Positions 43,021-55,062 of a stretch of DNA of 64,000 nucleotides are shown one piece after another. A program made the translations under genes and the position numbers. Source of the stretch: Histoplasma ohiense (taxonomy: Eukaryota > Ascomycota > Eurotiomycetes > Onygenales > Ajellomycetaceae); contig JAEVHH010000005.1 of assembly GCA_017607445.1 (NCBI GenBank), positions 811,001 to 875,000 on the forward strand, given 5' to 3'. The notes beneath the pieces are model-generated. The model was not told where the DNA came from and did no database searches. It was given only the letters and a program-made list of their open reading frames with translations. How positions within the stretch are numbered: the stretch's first letter is position 1; each line of letters opens with the position of its first letter.

Positions 43021-44040
43021 CAGAGTTCAAGAAAGCAATTGACCTATCTATATCTTTTACTTACAATGGATCTGTTGCAGCTGAATGAACAAACCCCCTA
43101 ATCATCAGCGCTGTTGTTTTTCATATTTTTTCTAAGGCTATATATATGCAGTTAGAGAATATGACGGTCTTCACCTCACTGGCCTATTCTTAAATCCAGC
43201 TGCTCTCTAGTCATATTTCCCTATTGTATTGGTAACTTCATCACCACTCTGCTCACACAGTACTAGGCAGTTCCTTGTCACTTGAACTAAATACTAGTCT
43301 GTAAGGATCACCACACCTAACTGGCAGCTATCCACCAAATGTGATAATATCCTTTTTGGAGAGGGTGGAACAATAGGTGGGAGTGTTATGTGAATTTAGA
43401 AGTGTAATGAGGCTCGCTCTGTCTTCTTAAACGAGTTGTTTGTGCTCACCTTTCCCATTTTCCTCGCATGGGGACTTTTCCTGGTATCACAGGCGTTTCC
43501 AGCATGAGGGGATGCAAGGCTCACCTGTGTCTGTGGGCATGTCTGTGGGCACAGCAAGAGCCCAGAGCATCGGGCTCTCTGTCGGCACTCTCAGAGGCAT
43601 TTCTCTCATTGGCTGAAGCGACCAGCAGTCCAGCTGCACAATTGGGTGACAGCCATTGCCTACCTAGGATCCCTAGCCTCCTTGAATTTCATAGAGCTGC
43701 TGGAACAGACGCAGTTCTACACACAGCACTGCCCTTGGTAATGGACTCTTTTGGCAACCCAATGTGAATTCAGTTTGCTGGATGCATCCACTCAGCAAAT
43801 TTTCCTGCCTCTCTTCTCTTCTTTCTTTCCTTATACATTGTATGAAGCACTAAAGATGCTTCTCGACAAACTGAAAGAACAGCCTTTCTCTAGCAATAGT
43901 TAAGTCTTCCAGACACGGCAGCAGTGGCCTTCCAAAAGCCACACTATAGCCCCACCATGAATGGCCATATGTTGGGTCAGAAGTGGATGCACAGCTCAAC
44001 GAGCTGAGTGAGTTCTTTCAAGAGTTGCCATCTGGATCCT
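43021..44040. other. CpG-depleted block, possible relic of a methylated repeat
   Basis: I count about 13 CpG in 1020 bases; in the GC-richer half (43441-44040) about 9, where base composition predicts about 30 or more. TG and CA are correspondingly common. No intact element, terminal repeats or target-site duplication could be found, so its identity is unknown. Confidence 0.45.
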
Positions 44041-44523
44041 GTTTCTAAAATTTTGTATATAGAAATCTCTCCAGCTTAGCACGTCTCCATGCCCTTCGGG
44101 AGGCTTCTGGGACGTTAAATTTATACATACATACATACCTTCCCATTTTCAAACACGATATCCTCAATCCCTCGTTGATCTGCTTGTGAGCGGATGTTCC
44201 GCTAACTCTTTGCTTGTCTGAACCACTAGTTGAAATGCAATTTCGATCTTTACTGAAGACTTGAAGCGTGCAAGTTGAAGCACGCACTCCTTGAAGATTA
44301 ATTAGAAAAGGAGTGGTTAGACTGTTAGACTGCACACTCGCCACATTTTCCATCCACTCTCCAAGCATGATAATTCCAATAATATTAAGATATTTATTTA
44401 TACACGGCAACTCTGATAAACCACGATATTCGACCAATTCCACCGTTATCCCAATCGAATATCATAATATACAACCGCATGTGTTTTCTCAAGCAATCTG
44501 TCTGCCACAATACCTAGACAACT

Positions 44524-45296
44524 TTAGTACCCATACTTTTTCACCAAGGGTGACTCCGCAAACGGATCCGCCGTCGAATCTTCATGCCAATTATACTCCA
44601 TAACGGTCGCAACCTTCACCGCCAGCTCTCTCCCATAGATTTCCTGCACAAACGCCAACATCTCATCTATCCCCGCACTAACACCGGAGGATGTCCAAAT
44701 ATTGCCATCCACAACCCACCGCGCCTGCCGCACCCAGTTCACCTTCGGAGCCTTCGCTACCACGGCATCATATCTGATTTTGTTCGTTGTCGCCTTTTTG
44801 CCATCAAGGATGCCTGACTGTGCAGCTACATACGACCCTGTGCAGACGGTAAGTAGATAACGGACGCGTGGGTATCTCTCGGCCAGGAATTGGACCGTGG
44901 GCTTGATGGTTTCGTGTCTCGAGCCAACTCCCCCCGGGACGATGATGACGTCGATGTCCTCTGGCGGAGCGTCGTACGTATGTGTTGGGACCACAGATTG
45001 GTAGGAGGTTGAGCTGGTGGAGTAGGTGTTTGGGATTGGTGACTTTGTACTGACAGGGTCCATGGTTGGGCCGATGAGGGATAGCTTTATCTCTTTCTCC
45101 AGAGCTACGATGTTGAGGATGTCGAGTGGTCCGAAAGCATCCAAGGCTTGGAAGCCCGGGTAAAGAAGCATGGCATAATGCACGGGAGCTGAGTTTTAAG
45201 AAAAGGGGTAAAATATATGTATATTTGTCAGAGTTCGGGGTGGCTTTTCAAGGGCTAGTTAGAAGTGGTTCCTTTACCTGATTCATTCGCTGCCAT
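44524..45296 (-). CDS. DJ-1/PfpI (GATase1-like) family protein
   Basis: Exons on the minus strand are 45296-45278 and 45188-44524, giving 227 residues. The start ATG lies in the 19-nt first exon; exon 2 alone would need a GTG start. The fold is DJ-1/PfpI, closest in pattern to isonitrile-hydratase-like fungal proteins: HYAMLLYPGFQALDAFGPLD, DVIIVPGGVGSR and the nucleophile elbow LTVCTGSYVAAQSGILDGK, whose Cys is the likely catalytic residue, then WVVDGNIWTSSGVSAGIDEM. The substrate is unknown for most fungal members. It stands alone with long intergenic regions on both sides. Confidence 0.88.
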
Positions 45297-47533
45297 AGTG
45301 ATGGCTGCGGGGGAATATATATATATATATATATATATTAATGTTGAGATGCCGGGAACTGGAAATGACACCTTGAAGTTGAAAATTAGACATTCTATTC
45401 TATGCGTGGGATATCAAATGGCAACGATATATAGAATTAGGAACACAGACAGCAATGAACTCAATACTCACTTGAGGAAGGAGGTATATCGGTTCAATAC
45501 TGTTCTTAACATTCACGAGGCCAATGCCTACAGATTCAATTCTTGTTTAATTGTGTTGCGAGTTTCCGAAGCTCCTCTGTATGTGGGGGAGCAGTTGTCC
45601 GTGTGTTCATCCAAAAGTCACTTCCAGGACCAGCTGCTGTCTATTTAAACACCACCAACACGCTCACGGAAAGAGGTGCTCAGCAAGGAATGCCCTTGAA
45701 TTTGTTCACACGCTACATGTCGCCCTGCCATGGCGCGGACTTGTAAAAACAAGCTCGGTAAGCATTTTAGCTCTCCCGGTTGCCGTTGTCCGCCCTGTGA
45801 CACCCGCACTAGCAAGTCAAGCTTGCCTCAACCCGCCCACAACGTAGGCCTCCCTTCAAAGGGAATGGACTCTTCACAGTTTGAATCAAATCCCGGTTTC
45901 GACTGCACGAGAATCTGCACTGGTCCCCGTTTGGTAGATATGTAATGCTCGTTGTCGTTTAGGGGGGACAATGAGTAGATGGCGGTATTGCAGGCTAGAA
46001 TTTCATTCCATATGCTGAAGCAATCACCGCTGGTGATGATTTTGCCTGCGAATTATTATTGCTGTTCTCTCCAGCCTTGGTGACTATCCAGAGGAGCTGG
46101 GGGCTGGTTAGTTAAATAGCGCACATTTAAATGCTCTCTCCCCTAAATACTACGGAGGATAGGGTCTTTCGTTTCCACGCCATGGGATGCGCCAACAGGA
46201 TAAACGACGGGCCAATTTTTTTTTTTTTTTTTTTTTTTTTTTCGGGGACATGAGCTTGAGGGAGAGACGGGGAGAGTAGGACTGGCTTTGAATGCTGGTT
46301 AGGAAATACTCGTTTGGAAATTGATCCTCCCAAGTGCGCATTGAAGCTGTGAGCTTATTGACCGTCAATAAATAAGAGATGGGAAATGGAACGACTTCAA
46401 CAGAAGCTGAGAGAAAGGCGCATAGTCCTTCGAAATGTTATGTATGACGGCTCCAAATACACTTCAATCAGAAAGATACCTTCATTCCGCACTTCGAGTT
46501 TAACCCCATAGTTGAAAGTATCTCCCGACTTCAATGCAAGTTTAACGGGAATGAAAGCGAGGAAGAGAGAAAATTGAGAGCTGTACCTGAGCTTTGGGAG
46601 AGGATTAATTGATCCTTTTGCATGCCGTAAGGTATTTTTGTGCAAGAACATAGAAAATTTATATCATAGATTCAGTTACTGTCCTTTAATACATGAAATG
46701 TGGACGGATTAAGTTCATCAAGTTATGCTCTACTCTATATATGAAATATCTGAGTGCTATATATAAATAACAATCTCATCGGCGGAAGCGAGAGAAGTAT
46801 CCAATCATAAACCACTTGATTGGGCAGCAGGGGAAGGGTTTCCACTGCCCTGCGAGGATGTGGGCCATTCTCTCAAGTACCTCAGTCGCCCGCCTCTAAG
46901 GATTTGTAGTGATTTGGCTTCACAGGATAGAATCGCATTTCCAGGCTGGCTGCCCCTTCCGTCAAAAAGCTCAATTTTGTAAATAATATCTTCTGATGGT
47001 TCCTTTCTCGCCAAGCGATGTTTTGGGCCAGGGTAAAAATATTTACAAAAATACCGTATTATGAACAGAATCATTAGACACCGATGGAAGGCTTGAATGA
47101 GTTGTTGTTGAGTGGGCTAATCCTTCCTTTACATCGAAGAACCTGGGATTTAGAAGGTGGCGGGCATGCAGTAATATAGTGAATATATTGGCATTTCAAA
47201 AACGGTGAGTCCAGTGCCCTCTTTGTGTTGAGCTAAGTATCAAGAGGTGGATTTTTTTTTTTTTTTTTTTTTTTGGGAGCATTCATGGGTCGAAAAATTT
47301 ACGGAATATGTGTGTCCGCTTCTGGAAGTTCGTTCAAGTGCTGATTTTGCCCCATTTCTCATAATCATGAGCGCCGACTTTGAACACTGGCAGAGATCGA
47401 TTGCATCATTTTTGGGGGCTTCCAAGTGTTTATACCGGATTCCTTGCGTCTGACCAGAGAATAGGAGGAGATAAAAAGAGAATACAACCTATCCAACAGA
47501 TATGCAGTGATAGCACAGCTAAATCGGACTCGT
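45297..47533. other. 2.2-kb intergenic region
   Basis: Contains a (TA)n run near 45318-45339 and two long T homopolymers, 46216-46242 (27 T) and 47252-47274 (23 T). No gene family was recognised. Confidence 0.5.
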
Positions 47534-50500
47534 TCAAGTAAATTCAATAGGGGGTAAACCTCTTTCTTGGACAGCATCGCTAATATTATCACGAAGGATC
47601 TGCAGCGCGTTATCCCAACCCTCTATCGCTTGTCTACCCTTGATGGTGCTAAACGAATCCACCTCCGGTAAGATTCCAGATTCATTTGGCGGATTCTCTT
47701 CCGGGGTCGAAGACTCAATCAACCATGACAGCCACCCAACCACTGCAACTGCCTTCGCAATATCCTTCTCCTCGAGGACCACACGTTTCAAATACTTCGC
47801 CAGTGTAGTTACATCCTCATCATATGGGGGCTCAGTCTCAAAAGCTCCGTGCCATTCGTCCAAGGCTTTGCGCAGCTCTGGGAGAGATGAGAGTTTCTTA
47901 GATGTAAAGGTAGGCTTTTCCGGACGAGGAGGGAGGCTAATCGTTTTTTGCTCTGATACTCGCGTAGCTGGCTTGGGGAAAAGGGATCTTCGGGTCGGGG
48001 GAGGTAGGTTGAGGCCGGCTCTTTTTTGGAGACGCGATCGTTTGTGCTCTTCGATTACTTCCCGACGAATATCGTCCGGCAACGCAGCAAGGAAATCCGA
48101 AGAAATACCGTCGGTTTCGATATGAGGCGAGCCAGGGGAGCGCACGTGTTCCTGGACTGTGGTCGGCTCGTTTGAAGGCCGTGTAAAAATGAAACTAGAT
48201 TGCATGAGGGTACTATTCCCAACGGGTTTGTTACTAGGCCGTCCGCGTCCGCGCCCAGCACGTGTTTTTGTTGGAGTGGTAGCTCTCTTGATAGCTTTTG
48301 AGACGGCAGGTTTATTATGCCGTGGTGTGCCAAGTTGAGATGATTCTGGGTGAGGACTTGATGGTCGCTTATAGTAACCTAGGATTTCCATTCGAACATC
48401 TTCAGGTAACTCAGCGAGCATTTCTTGATCTAGCTGTGATTGAGGCGGTAGGTGTGCAACTGGAGATGGCATCCCTCTATGTGGAGATCTATCATGACTC
48501 CGGGGCTCCTGAATGGGATTCCGAGGAGCAAAATTCGATCGAATGTCTATTGGTAACTCTGCAAACACTTTTGGGTCGGCTTGGGTTGGCATCACAAATT
48601 GTGTCCCTGTCAGATTCAATGGCTTTTGGGAGGTATCGGTTAAAGCTGGAGCAGATTTGAAGGAATTCGGCAAATAATCGCTAATCGTGTCCTCTTTCCG
48701 CGGGGTGCTGATTTCATCAGGATCTATCGGCGTTTCTCGTTGCGGAGGAGGACTTGCTGGTTTGAAATTAATCTGCTTTTGGCTGCGTTCCGATTCATTC
48801 GCGTTATTCTGCTTAACGGGTTCTAATTTGGTCATTTGAACCCCAAGGCCACGCAAGTCACCTGGAGAGAATTTGAATCCTCTTAGGATTGAAATTGCCT
48901 CCCGCCCGATGATATCGCTGGCATTAGTAGCTACCCCTAAATTGACACTTTTATTGAACGTGTCACATTTGCCGTGCCCGAGATGTTTAACAGGTTCCAA
49001 AGGAGCATCTGCCGATCGTTTCATAATCCGCATGGTCAACTGCTTTCCTTTTACGAGGTTCTCAACAAGTCTTCGATGGAGTTCGTCGCATAAACTTTGG
49101 ACAAATTCTTCAGCTTGCGCTTGGTTGACAAACCGAATGCCCCAGCTGATTTCAGCAGATACCGATTTTCGAGGGGGATGGAATCCCACTTCTGTATTGT
49201 CGATTCCTCGAGAAAAATCCCATAGCTTGGTCCCAGTCTTTGGCCCTAGACTAGAGATCAATTTTTCCTTGCTAAGCTCACGGATATCCTTCACGAAAGT
49301 GACGCCAAGTTCTTCGAGTTTCGCACCTAAACTGTGAGCCACGCCAGGGAGATCCTTCACGGTAAGGGTTCCTATGAAATCTAAAACTGCGTCCGGCTTG
49401 AGTTGAAATTGTCCAGCCGGTTTCGCTTTCCGCAATGCAACCCTGGCCTGCAACACGTTCCCACCAATGCCCACGGAGATATTGCAGCCGGTTTGCTCCT
49501 TAACAGAATCGCGCAGTTTTTGTGCAATCTCATCGGCCTTCTCCTGCTCCCGCCATATCGAGCCTTCCGAGATATCCTGGCCACTGGAGCCAACAGTGTC
49601 TTGACAGAGATTTGTGATATCTACAAGAGCTTCATCAATGCTGACGCTTTGAACAACTGCATCGATTGAAAGTATGACATCATAAAATTTTCGACTAGCC
49701 TCCTCGTATGCAGCGAAATCATAAGGAAGCACTTTCAAGTTCGGGCACATTTGTAGTGCCCCTTTCATCCACATTCCGTTTTTGATACCAAATGAACGTG
49801 CCGGGTAGTTACAACTCGCAATCTCGGACCCAGGGCCAGTGCCGTGCGCGATAGCAACTGGCTGATCAACTAGTTCGGGATGCTTTTGTAAAGACACAGC
49901 AGCAAAAAAGCTGTCGAAATCTACGTGCAGAATGTATTTCCGAGCCCCAGGAATATGAGTTTTCTTTCCTTTGCGCGACGAGACTTTCTCTTGGGCGGCA
50001 GCCTGAAGTTTGGCCTTGAGTTCAGCCTTCCACGTAGAAAGGTGATGAAGACGGGATTCACGATAGAACTGTTGTATGAAATCTGGGTTAAAGACACTTG
50101 AATTTCGCATATGAGGAGCTGAAAGAAGCTGTGCATTGTACATCTCCGGAGACATTGAGGAATGGGCGTCGTTTCCTTTCTGTTTGTCAGGAATGGCCTC
50201 GGGATACATAACTTGTTCAACCATCCGTGCCTCATCGGGTGACTCTAGAATTGCTGCTTTTGTAGGAGAACCAGAACCAGTGATTTTCTGGTCGGATTCA
50301 GGCGCAGGAAATGTAGCTATTGCAGCATCCTGGACTGTCTGGTGTTCGTTTTGTGAGGAAGACCAAGCTTCACTTATAATCCCGTCGTATGCCGAGGCAG
50401 CGTCCCTAGGGATTTCCATAGGGTCGTCGGCATCTGTAGGTTTGGATTTCATTTGAGATGTATACAAACTCGTATTTGTTTGATCGCGGTAGCTTCGATT

Positions 50501-51088
50501 TTGAGTGTACGCCTGACTTTGTATTTGGCCATCACCTCCGAACATCAACACTTTCTGGGACTGCCCTTCATCTACTACCCTGAAACCATCCCATGGCAAA
50601 AGACGTCCAGCTTTTACGCTTTCAACGACCCATGAAGGCTTCACAACGCGATATTTGCGGAATTCTTCTCGTTTCTTCGGAGTTAGAGCGCTTGCAATTA
50701 TATGAGTGGCGGACGTTTTCCCATCCAGATATTGAAGAAACCCTCCTCCATGGCTCACGATCAAGTGATGGAGATCACTCAGAGAAGGTTGTGTGTAACC
50801 ATTAACGTGTGCTACCACTCCACGGAATATAGGTGGGTTTTGCGGCGATGAGGCACGGATTTCTGTGTCAAGGTTCTGGAGTTTGAGCTTCTTGCGTCTG
50901 ATATAATCGCCAAAACCCCCGAAGCTTGACGCCTCATATTCTTCTCCATTTTCATTGTCAAATACATCTATAGCAACCGATTAGCGAAAGAAAAAGAAAA
51001 TGGGTGTAGATAGAACAGGTAGGTATGACTCACGGTTCTCGATTCTCTTGCGCACCGCATTAGAGCCTGATTCTAGTCTTGAGCCCAT
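47534..51088 (-). CDS. REV1: Rev1 translesion DNA polymerase (dCMP transferase)
   Basis: Rev1 inserts dCMP opposite abasic sites and scaffolds other translesion polymerases on ubiquitinated PCNA. Exons 51088-51034 and 50967-47534 (minus) give 1162 residues. The BRCT domain is at about 55-145 (HGGGFLQYLDGKTSATHIIA, VKPSWVVESVKAGRLL). The Y-family polymerase core starts near 358 (YILHVDFDSFFAAVSLQKHP) and has SIDEALVDIT near 460 with the catalytic acidic pair, then palm, thumb and little-finger parts. Three UBM-like motifs with the LP core follow: FAELPIDIRSNF (about 817), LAELPEDVRMEIL (about 875) and LAALPDDIRREVI (about 981). The Rev1 C-terminal protein-binding domain ends the chain. It is divergent from the FKBP gene, 473 bp away. 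Confidence 0.96.
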
Positions 51089-51561
51089 ATTGGGGCATAT
51101 AAGAGAACAACGGCATATCCAGCAACACTATCGCCAGCATAATGTGCACAGTCAAGGGATGTGACAAGCCCGCGGTTGGAAATCTTGAGTTGGGAGGTCG
51201 CGTTGCCGCAGGTAAGAGCAAAGCGTGATCACATGATTAGCCTCTAGATAAGCGCGCGCATAAGTTTGATAAGCGCATGTCGCCAAAGCTGTGACCTAAC
51301 CTAAAACAAGATTAGCGTAAGGAAATTCCCGCTTTTCAAATTTTCTAGTTTGTCATTGGTTAGAAATTTTGTGCGGAAACTTCCATAACTTTGCTCCTGT
51401 TGATATTTTTTTTTTTTCTTCAATCTTTTGTTCCTCTCTCTCGCATAGCAACCACCTTCGTTCGAGCTTTTGTCTCGGTTTTCCCTCCGAGGTGTTGCCA
51501 TAGACATTCCCTCCGGTTTCCGACGGCATTGATTTCCCTTTACCCCTTCAATAAGTTCAAC
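51089..51561. promoter_or_regulatory. Divergent promoter region between REV1 and the FKBP gene
   Basis: This 473-bp region holds GATCACATGATT near 51228-51239, one base away from a TCACGTGA E-box palindrome, and a T run near 51406-51418. No ORF was recognised. Confidence 0.45.
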
Positions 51562-53310
51562 ATGTCTTCAACTCACCCAGTTGCTCTTTATGCCGTGAAG
51601 GTGCCGCCAGGCGGTATCATGATACCTGCCGGAGCAGATGCCTCTGCTATGGTATGTCTTGTTTGATCATTAACGTTTATACATATCACCTAAAGCTATT
51701 TATGTCTTACTCATCAAATAATATTTACATTATCTTATTATTAGTTCCGCGTCACAATGGCTGCTATCGACCCCGATGCTCCACCTGAGTTTGATGCCGA
51801 GACGGAGGGCAAGCCACCACGTGCGACATTGAAAATCGTCCGCCCTCCTCCAGGAATGGATCTTGAGGATGATTCGGACGATGATGATTATGAGGATGGT
51901 GACGAGGATGAAGACATGGAAGATTCGGAGGACGAGTCTAATGGAGGACCTAGTGACCCTGCCAAGTTGAAGCAAGCTAGACAAGCGGCTGCATTGAAAG
52001 ATTTTGATGATGACGGCTCAGATGGAGAGGATGTCGACCTTAAAGCCGCTATTTCGAAGTTAATAAAGGGTAAAGATAAGGCTACTGGGGATGATGACAG
52101 TGACAGTGACGTTTCTGAGGGACTGGAAATGGAAGAGGTCGTTGTTTGCACCCTTGATCCTACAAAGGTTTGTTCGGAATCCTCTAAAACAGAAATTTTC
52201 TTTCATATCGATGAATTGACCATACAACTATTTCATAGACCTGCCAACAACCACTTGACTTCGTCGTTGGAGAGCACGAACGCATCTTTTTCAAGGTCAC
52301 TGGTACCCACTCTGTTTACATTACTGGTAACTATGTCATGCCCTCTCATGATCACGAAGATATGGACGATAGTAGTGATGAGGAGGACGAATATGGCGAC
52401 TACGATCTTAGTCCTGATGAAGACGAATTGGATCTGATGGATGAGGACGAGGAGAGCGATGAGCTGGATGATATGGATGATCCCCGTATCACGGAGATTG
52501 ACTCTGACGAAGAGGAAGCTGAAAAGGCTGCCGCCAAGAAGAAGGGAAAGAAACGCCCCGCCGAAGATTCCGGGGATGAAGGTGCTAACTTGGACGACCT
52601 CATGTCAAAAGCTCTCAAATCGGGATCCCAGCCAACTACTAACGGCGTGACAAAGCTTAGCAAGAAGCAACAGAAAAAGTTGAAGAAAAACAATGGCGAG
52701 GCCGTGGAGATCCCGGTAAAGACATCAGAGCCGGCCAAGTCCGACAAAAAAGTTCAATTTGCCAAAAAGCTTGAGCAAGGCCCTACTCCTTCACCTCCAA
52801 AGAAGGATGGTGAGAAAAAGGATGGTGAGAAAAAGGATGGAGAGAAGAAGGATGGAGATAAGAAGACACCTGCTACCGGCACCCTCGGCGTCAAGGAGGT
52901 CCAAGGAGTCATACTTGATGATAGGAAGCTTGGATCTGGCCGTGTTGCCAAGAAAGGAGATCGGGTATCCATGCGATATATCGGAAAACTTGAAAATGGC
53001 AAGGTTTTTGATGGTGTGTCCCCCGTCTTTCCTTCCAACCTCTGGCCTGCAACGGTATTAAATAACAGTTTTTGAAATATATTACTAACGGTCGACTCAT
53101 TTAGCAAACAAAAAGGGGCCACCATTCTCCTTTAAGCTTGGCAACGGAGAAGTGATCAAAGGCTGGGACATCGGTATCCCCGGCATGTCAGTTGGAGGGG
53201 AACGAAGAGTGACAATTCCATCACATCTTGCTTACGGCAAACAATCGCTCCCAGGAATCCCCGCTAACTCGAAACTGATTTTCGATGTCAAACTTCTAGA
53301 CATTAAATAG
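51562..53310 (+). CDS. FPR4: Nucleolar FKBP-type prolyl isomerase (Fpr3/Fpr4 type)
   Basis: It is a histone-chaperone-like prolyl isomerase acting on chromatin in the nucleus and nucleolus. Exons are 51562-51651, 51745-52167, 52239-53013 and 53105-53310, giving 497 residues. The N-terminal nucleoplasmin-like part (VALYAVKVPPGGIMIPAG, FRVTMAAIDPDAP, ERIFFKVTGTHSVYITGNY) is interrupted and followed by long Asp/Glu tracts. A Lys-rich segment contains four copies of KKDGE or KKDGD. The FKBP domain fills the last 110 residues (VSMRYIGKLENGKVFD, GPPFSFKLGNGEVIKGWDIG, RRVTIPSHLAYGKQ, IFDVKLLDIK). Yeast has two paralogs, Fpr3 and Fpr4, and filamentous fungi usually one, so the symbol is approximate. 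Confidence 0.93.
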
Positions 53311-55058
53311 AGGGAGAGAAAGAGGTAGTGGTCTTCCCTTTTCTTGAAAATTCTTAGGTTCATTTGTCTTCTCCAAAAGCTTCCTATTCATCATTCGGCC
53401 AAATTATTGTTTTCGACCAGGCCATATTTGTTATATCTGTCCATTTCTCTCTCTCGACCTCCTTTGCCCCTGGATTTTTTCTTTTCTTTTTCTTCGGTTG
53501 CCTTTTTATTCTTCCCTTTGAGTTATTTAATGTTCTGGTAGTCCATTTCCCTCTGGCCTCTTGGGTCAAAGCACCTTAGATAACTTGTACATTGCGCTGG
53601 GCATTTATCAGAGACGATGATATCATAACGGAGTTGGCAAAGGAGCTGGTTATACTACTTCCGAATTACTGAATTTCTCTATATCCTTTGAATTTCGCAA
53701 CTGGAATCTTAAATTAGTTCATTTGTGCCTTCATAGCGCGCTGGAGGGAGGGAGTACTTCGTACATGGTTATGTTTATTGCGCTGCCTTATAGATCTCTA
53801 GTTTATTAATAATGGCACTTGAGGTCTAGTAAATTCTCTTGCATTTGTACCATTTAATATGTTGACAGGATTGCTCGTTCAGGGGCACTTCACACGTGAT
53901 GACTCCATCTTGCTCTTGACTCCACGGCTCCAAAGCTCTCACTAAACATTACTGTTTTCTTTCGTACTTGGGTCCTACAATAGACATCTCGGTATATTTC
54001 CTAGTGTTACTCGAGAGCATGATGTTTGTTATTAAGTTTGTAAACCCTCCTCCGGTTAAAATGGCGTCCTCGAACAAATGGGAAATCCTGAAATTGCCGC
54101 CATGCCTTCTGAACGGTCAGAGGCATCATGGAATTTTCTTCGGTCCAATCCAATCCGATCGATTCGGCTAATTTCTAGAGCGGACTAAGTAAAATTCCGG
54201 CTACGGATGGCCGCCGATGCTTGTATTCTTGCGCTGTCACTCTTGCTTTCAACATCAACGGAGAAATCCAATGGATAGTGTGACAAAGATGTACAGCGTT
54301 CAACATTGAACGCTGGGGGATGACACGCGAAGAGGACAGGGGATAGCATCATGATATGGTGCTGAGAGAGCTACGATGAATGCCAGGAACGAGGAGAAAC
54401 TTCCTCCTGATAGGTGAATCATGAGGTTGATACTCGGTTGAGCCTGCTACGACCAGCAATAGTTGGCTGCTACCATCTTTTTTTTTTTGTAAGGAAGGTC
54501 TCAGGGTACGATTGTCTCCATCAGAAATGCAACAAACGAAATTGATTTCTACAGCTGGGCCGTGTTATTTATGACAATGTATGGATGCCCTTATGAGAGT
54601 CAATCGAGCCGTCTGCTTGCACGTTTAAATGGCCACGATGAGATAGCTGTGATGCTCCTTCCGGCCATTTCCTCTACATGTCTCGGCCCTGCTTTCCCTA
54701 GATGCCCTGGATATCTCGGAAAACGCTTCTGGAAACTGCCGGAGATATCTAGGTATCATCGGCTGCAACTGCTTGCCATGAGCCTGGTCTTTCTTTCCCT
54801 TTTAACGGCCAAAATATATCCCACGAGCGCGTCCTTTTTCTGATTTGATACACCGAACTGCAGCTAGCTTCGCTTGTCTGCATTTCGCCAATACTTCACA
54901 CGATTGACATTCTTATTGCTTCTTGACAGAACTATAGTTGTTATTACGCATACTTGTCTTTTTATTATTCCATACGAAAGTGGAGGTATTGGCCTCCTCC
55001 AGCTTCGCCTCACTGACACTCGTTCACGCATGAAGGACTGCGGGACTTCACTCAGATT
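53311..55058. other. 1.75-kb intergenic region upstream of the NDR-family kinase
   Basis: Pyrimidine-rich 3' flank of the FKBP gene, then mixed sequence with a T run near 54478-54488. Short frames (for example 54562-54843) have no recognised features. A uORF abuts the kinase start. Confidence 0.5.
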
Positions 55059-55062
55059 ATGA
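55030..55062 (+). promoter_or_regulatory. Ten-codon uORF overlapping the kinase start codon (ATGA)
   Basis: MKDCGTSLRL ends in TGA at 55060-55062, and the kinase ATG is at 55059-55061, so stop and start share ATGA. This arrangement can allow termination-reinitiation coupling. Confidence 0.5.

Larger units (their letters stand above)
42412..44523. other. 2.1-kb intergenic region with a G-rich tract and a CpG-poor block
   Basis: Holds a G-quadruplex-type tract (42633-42670), a (CTT)n run near 42821-42840, a (TA)n run near 42881-42901, a T run near 42926-42942 and a 1-kb CpG-depleted block (43021-44040). No recognisable gene. Confidence 0.5.

Noticed and set aside
43388..43460. TGTTATGTG... resembling the 5' end of an LTR
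   Set aside because: No matching CA-ending 3' boundary, no target-site duplication and no second copy in the window.
45551..45945. Overlapping plus-strand frames, one Cys-rich
   Set aside because: Composition matches chance reading of CT-rich intergenic DNA; no motif and no splice support.
54562..54843. 93-codon plus-strand frame upstream of the kinase
   Set aside because: No domain and no conservation that I can recognise; the kinase has a good start at 55059.
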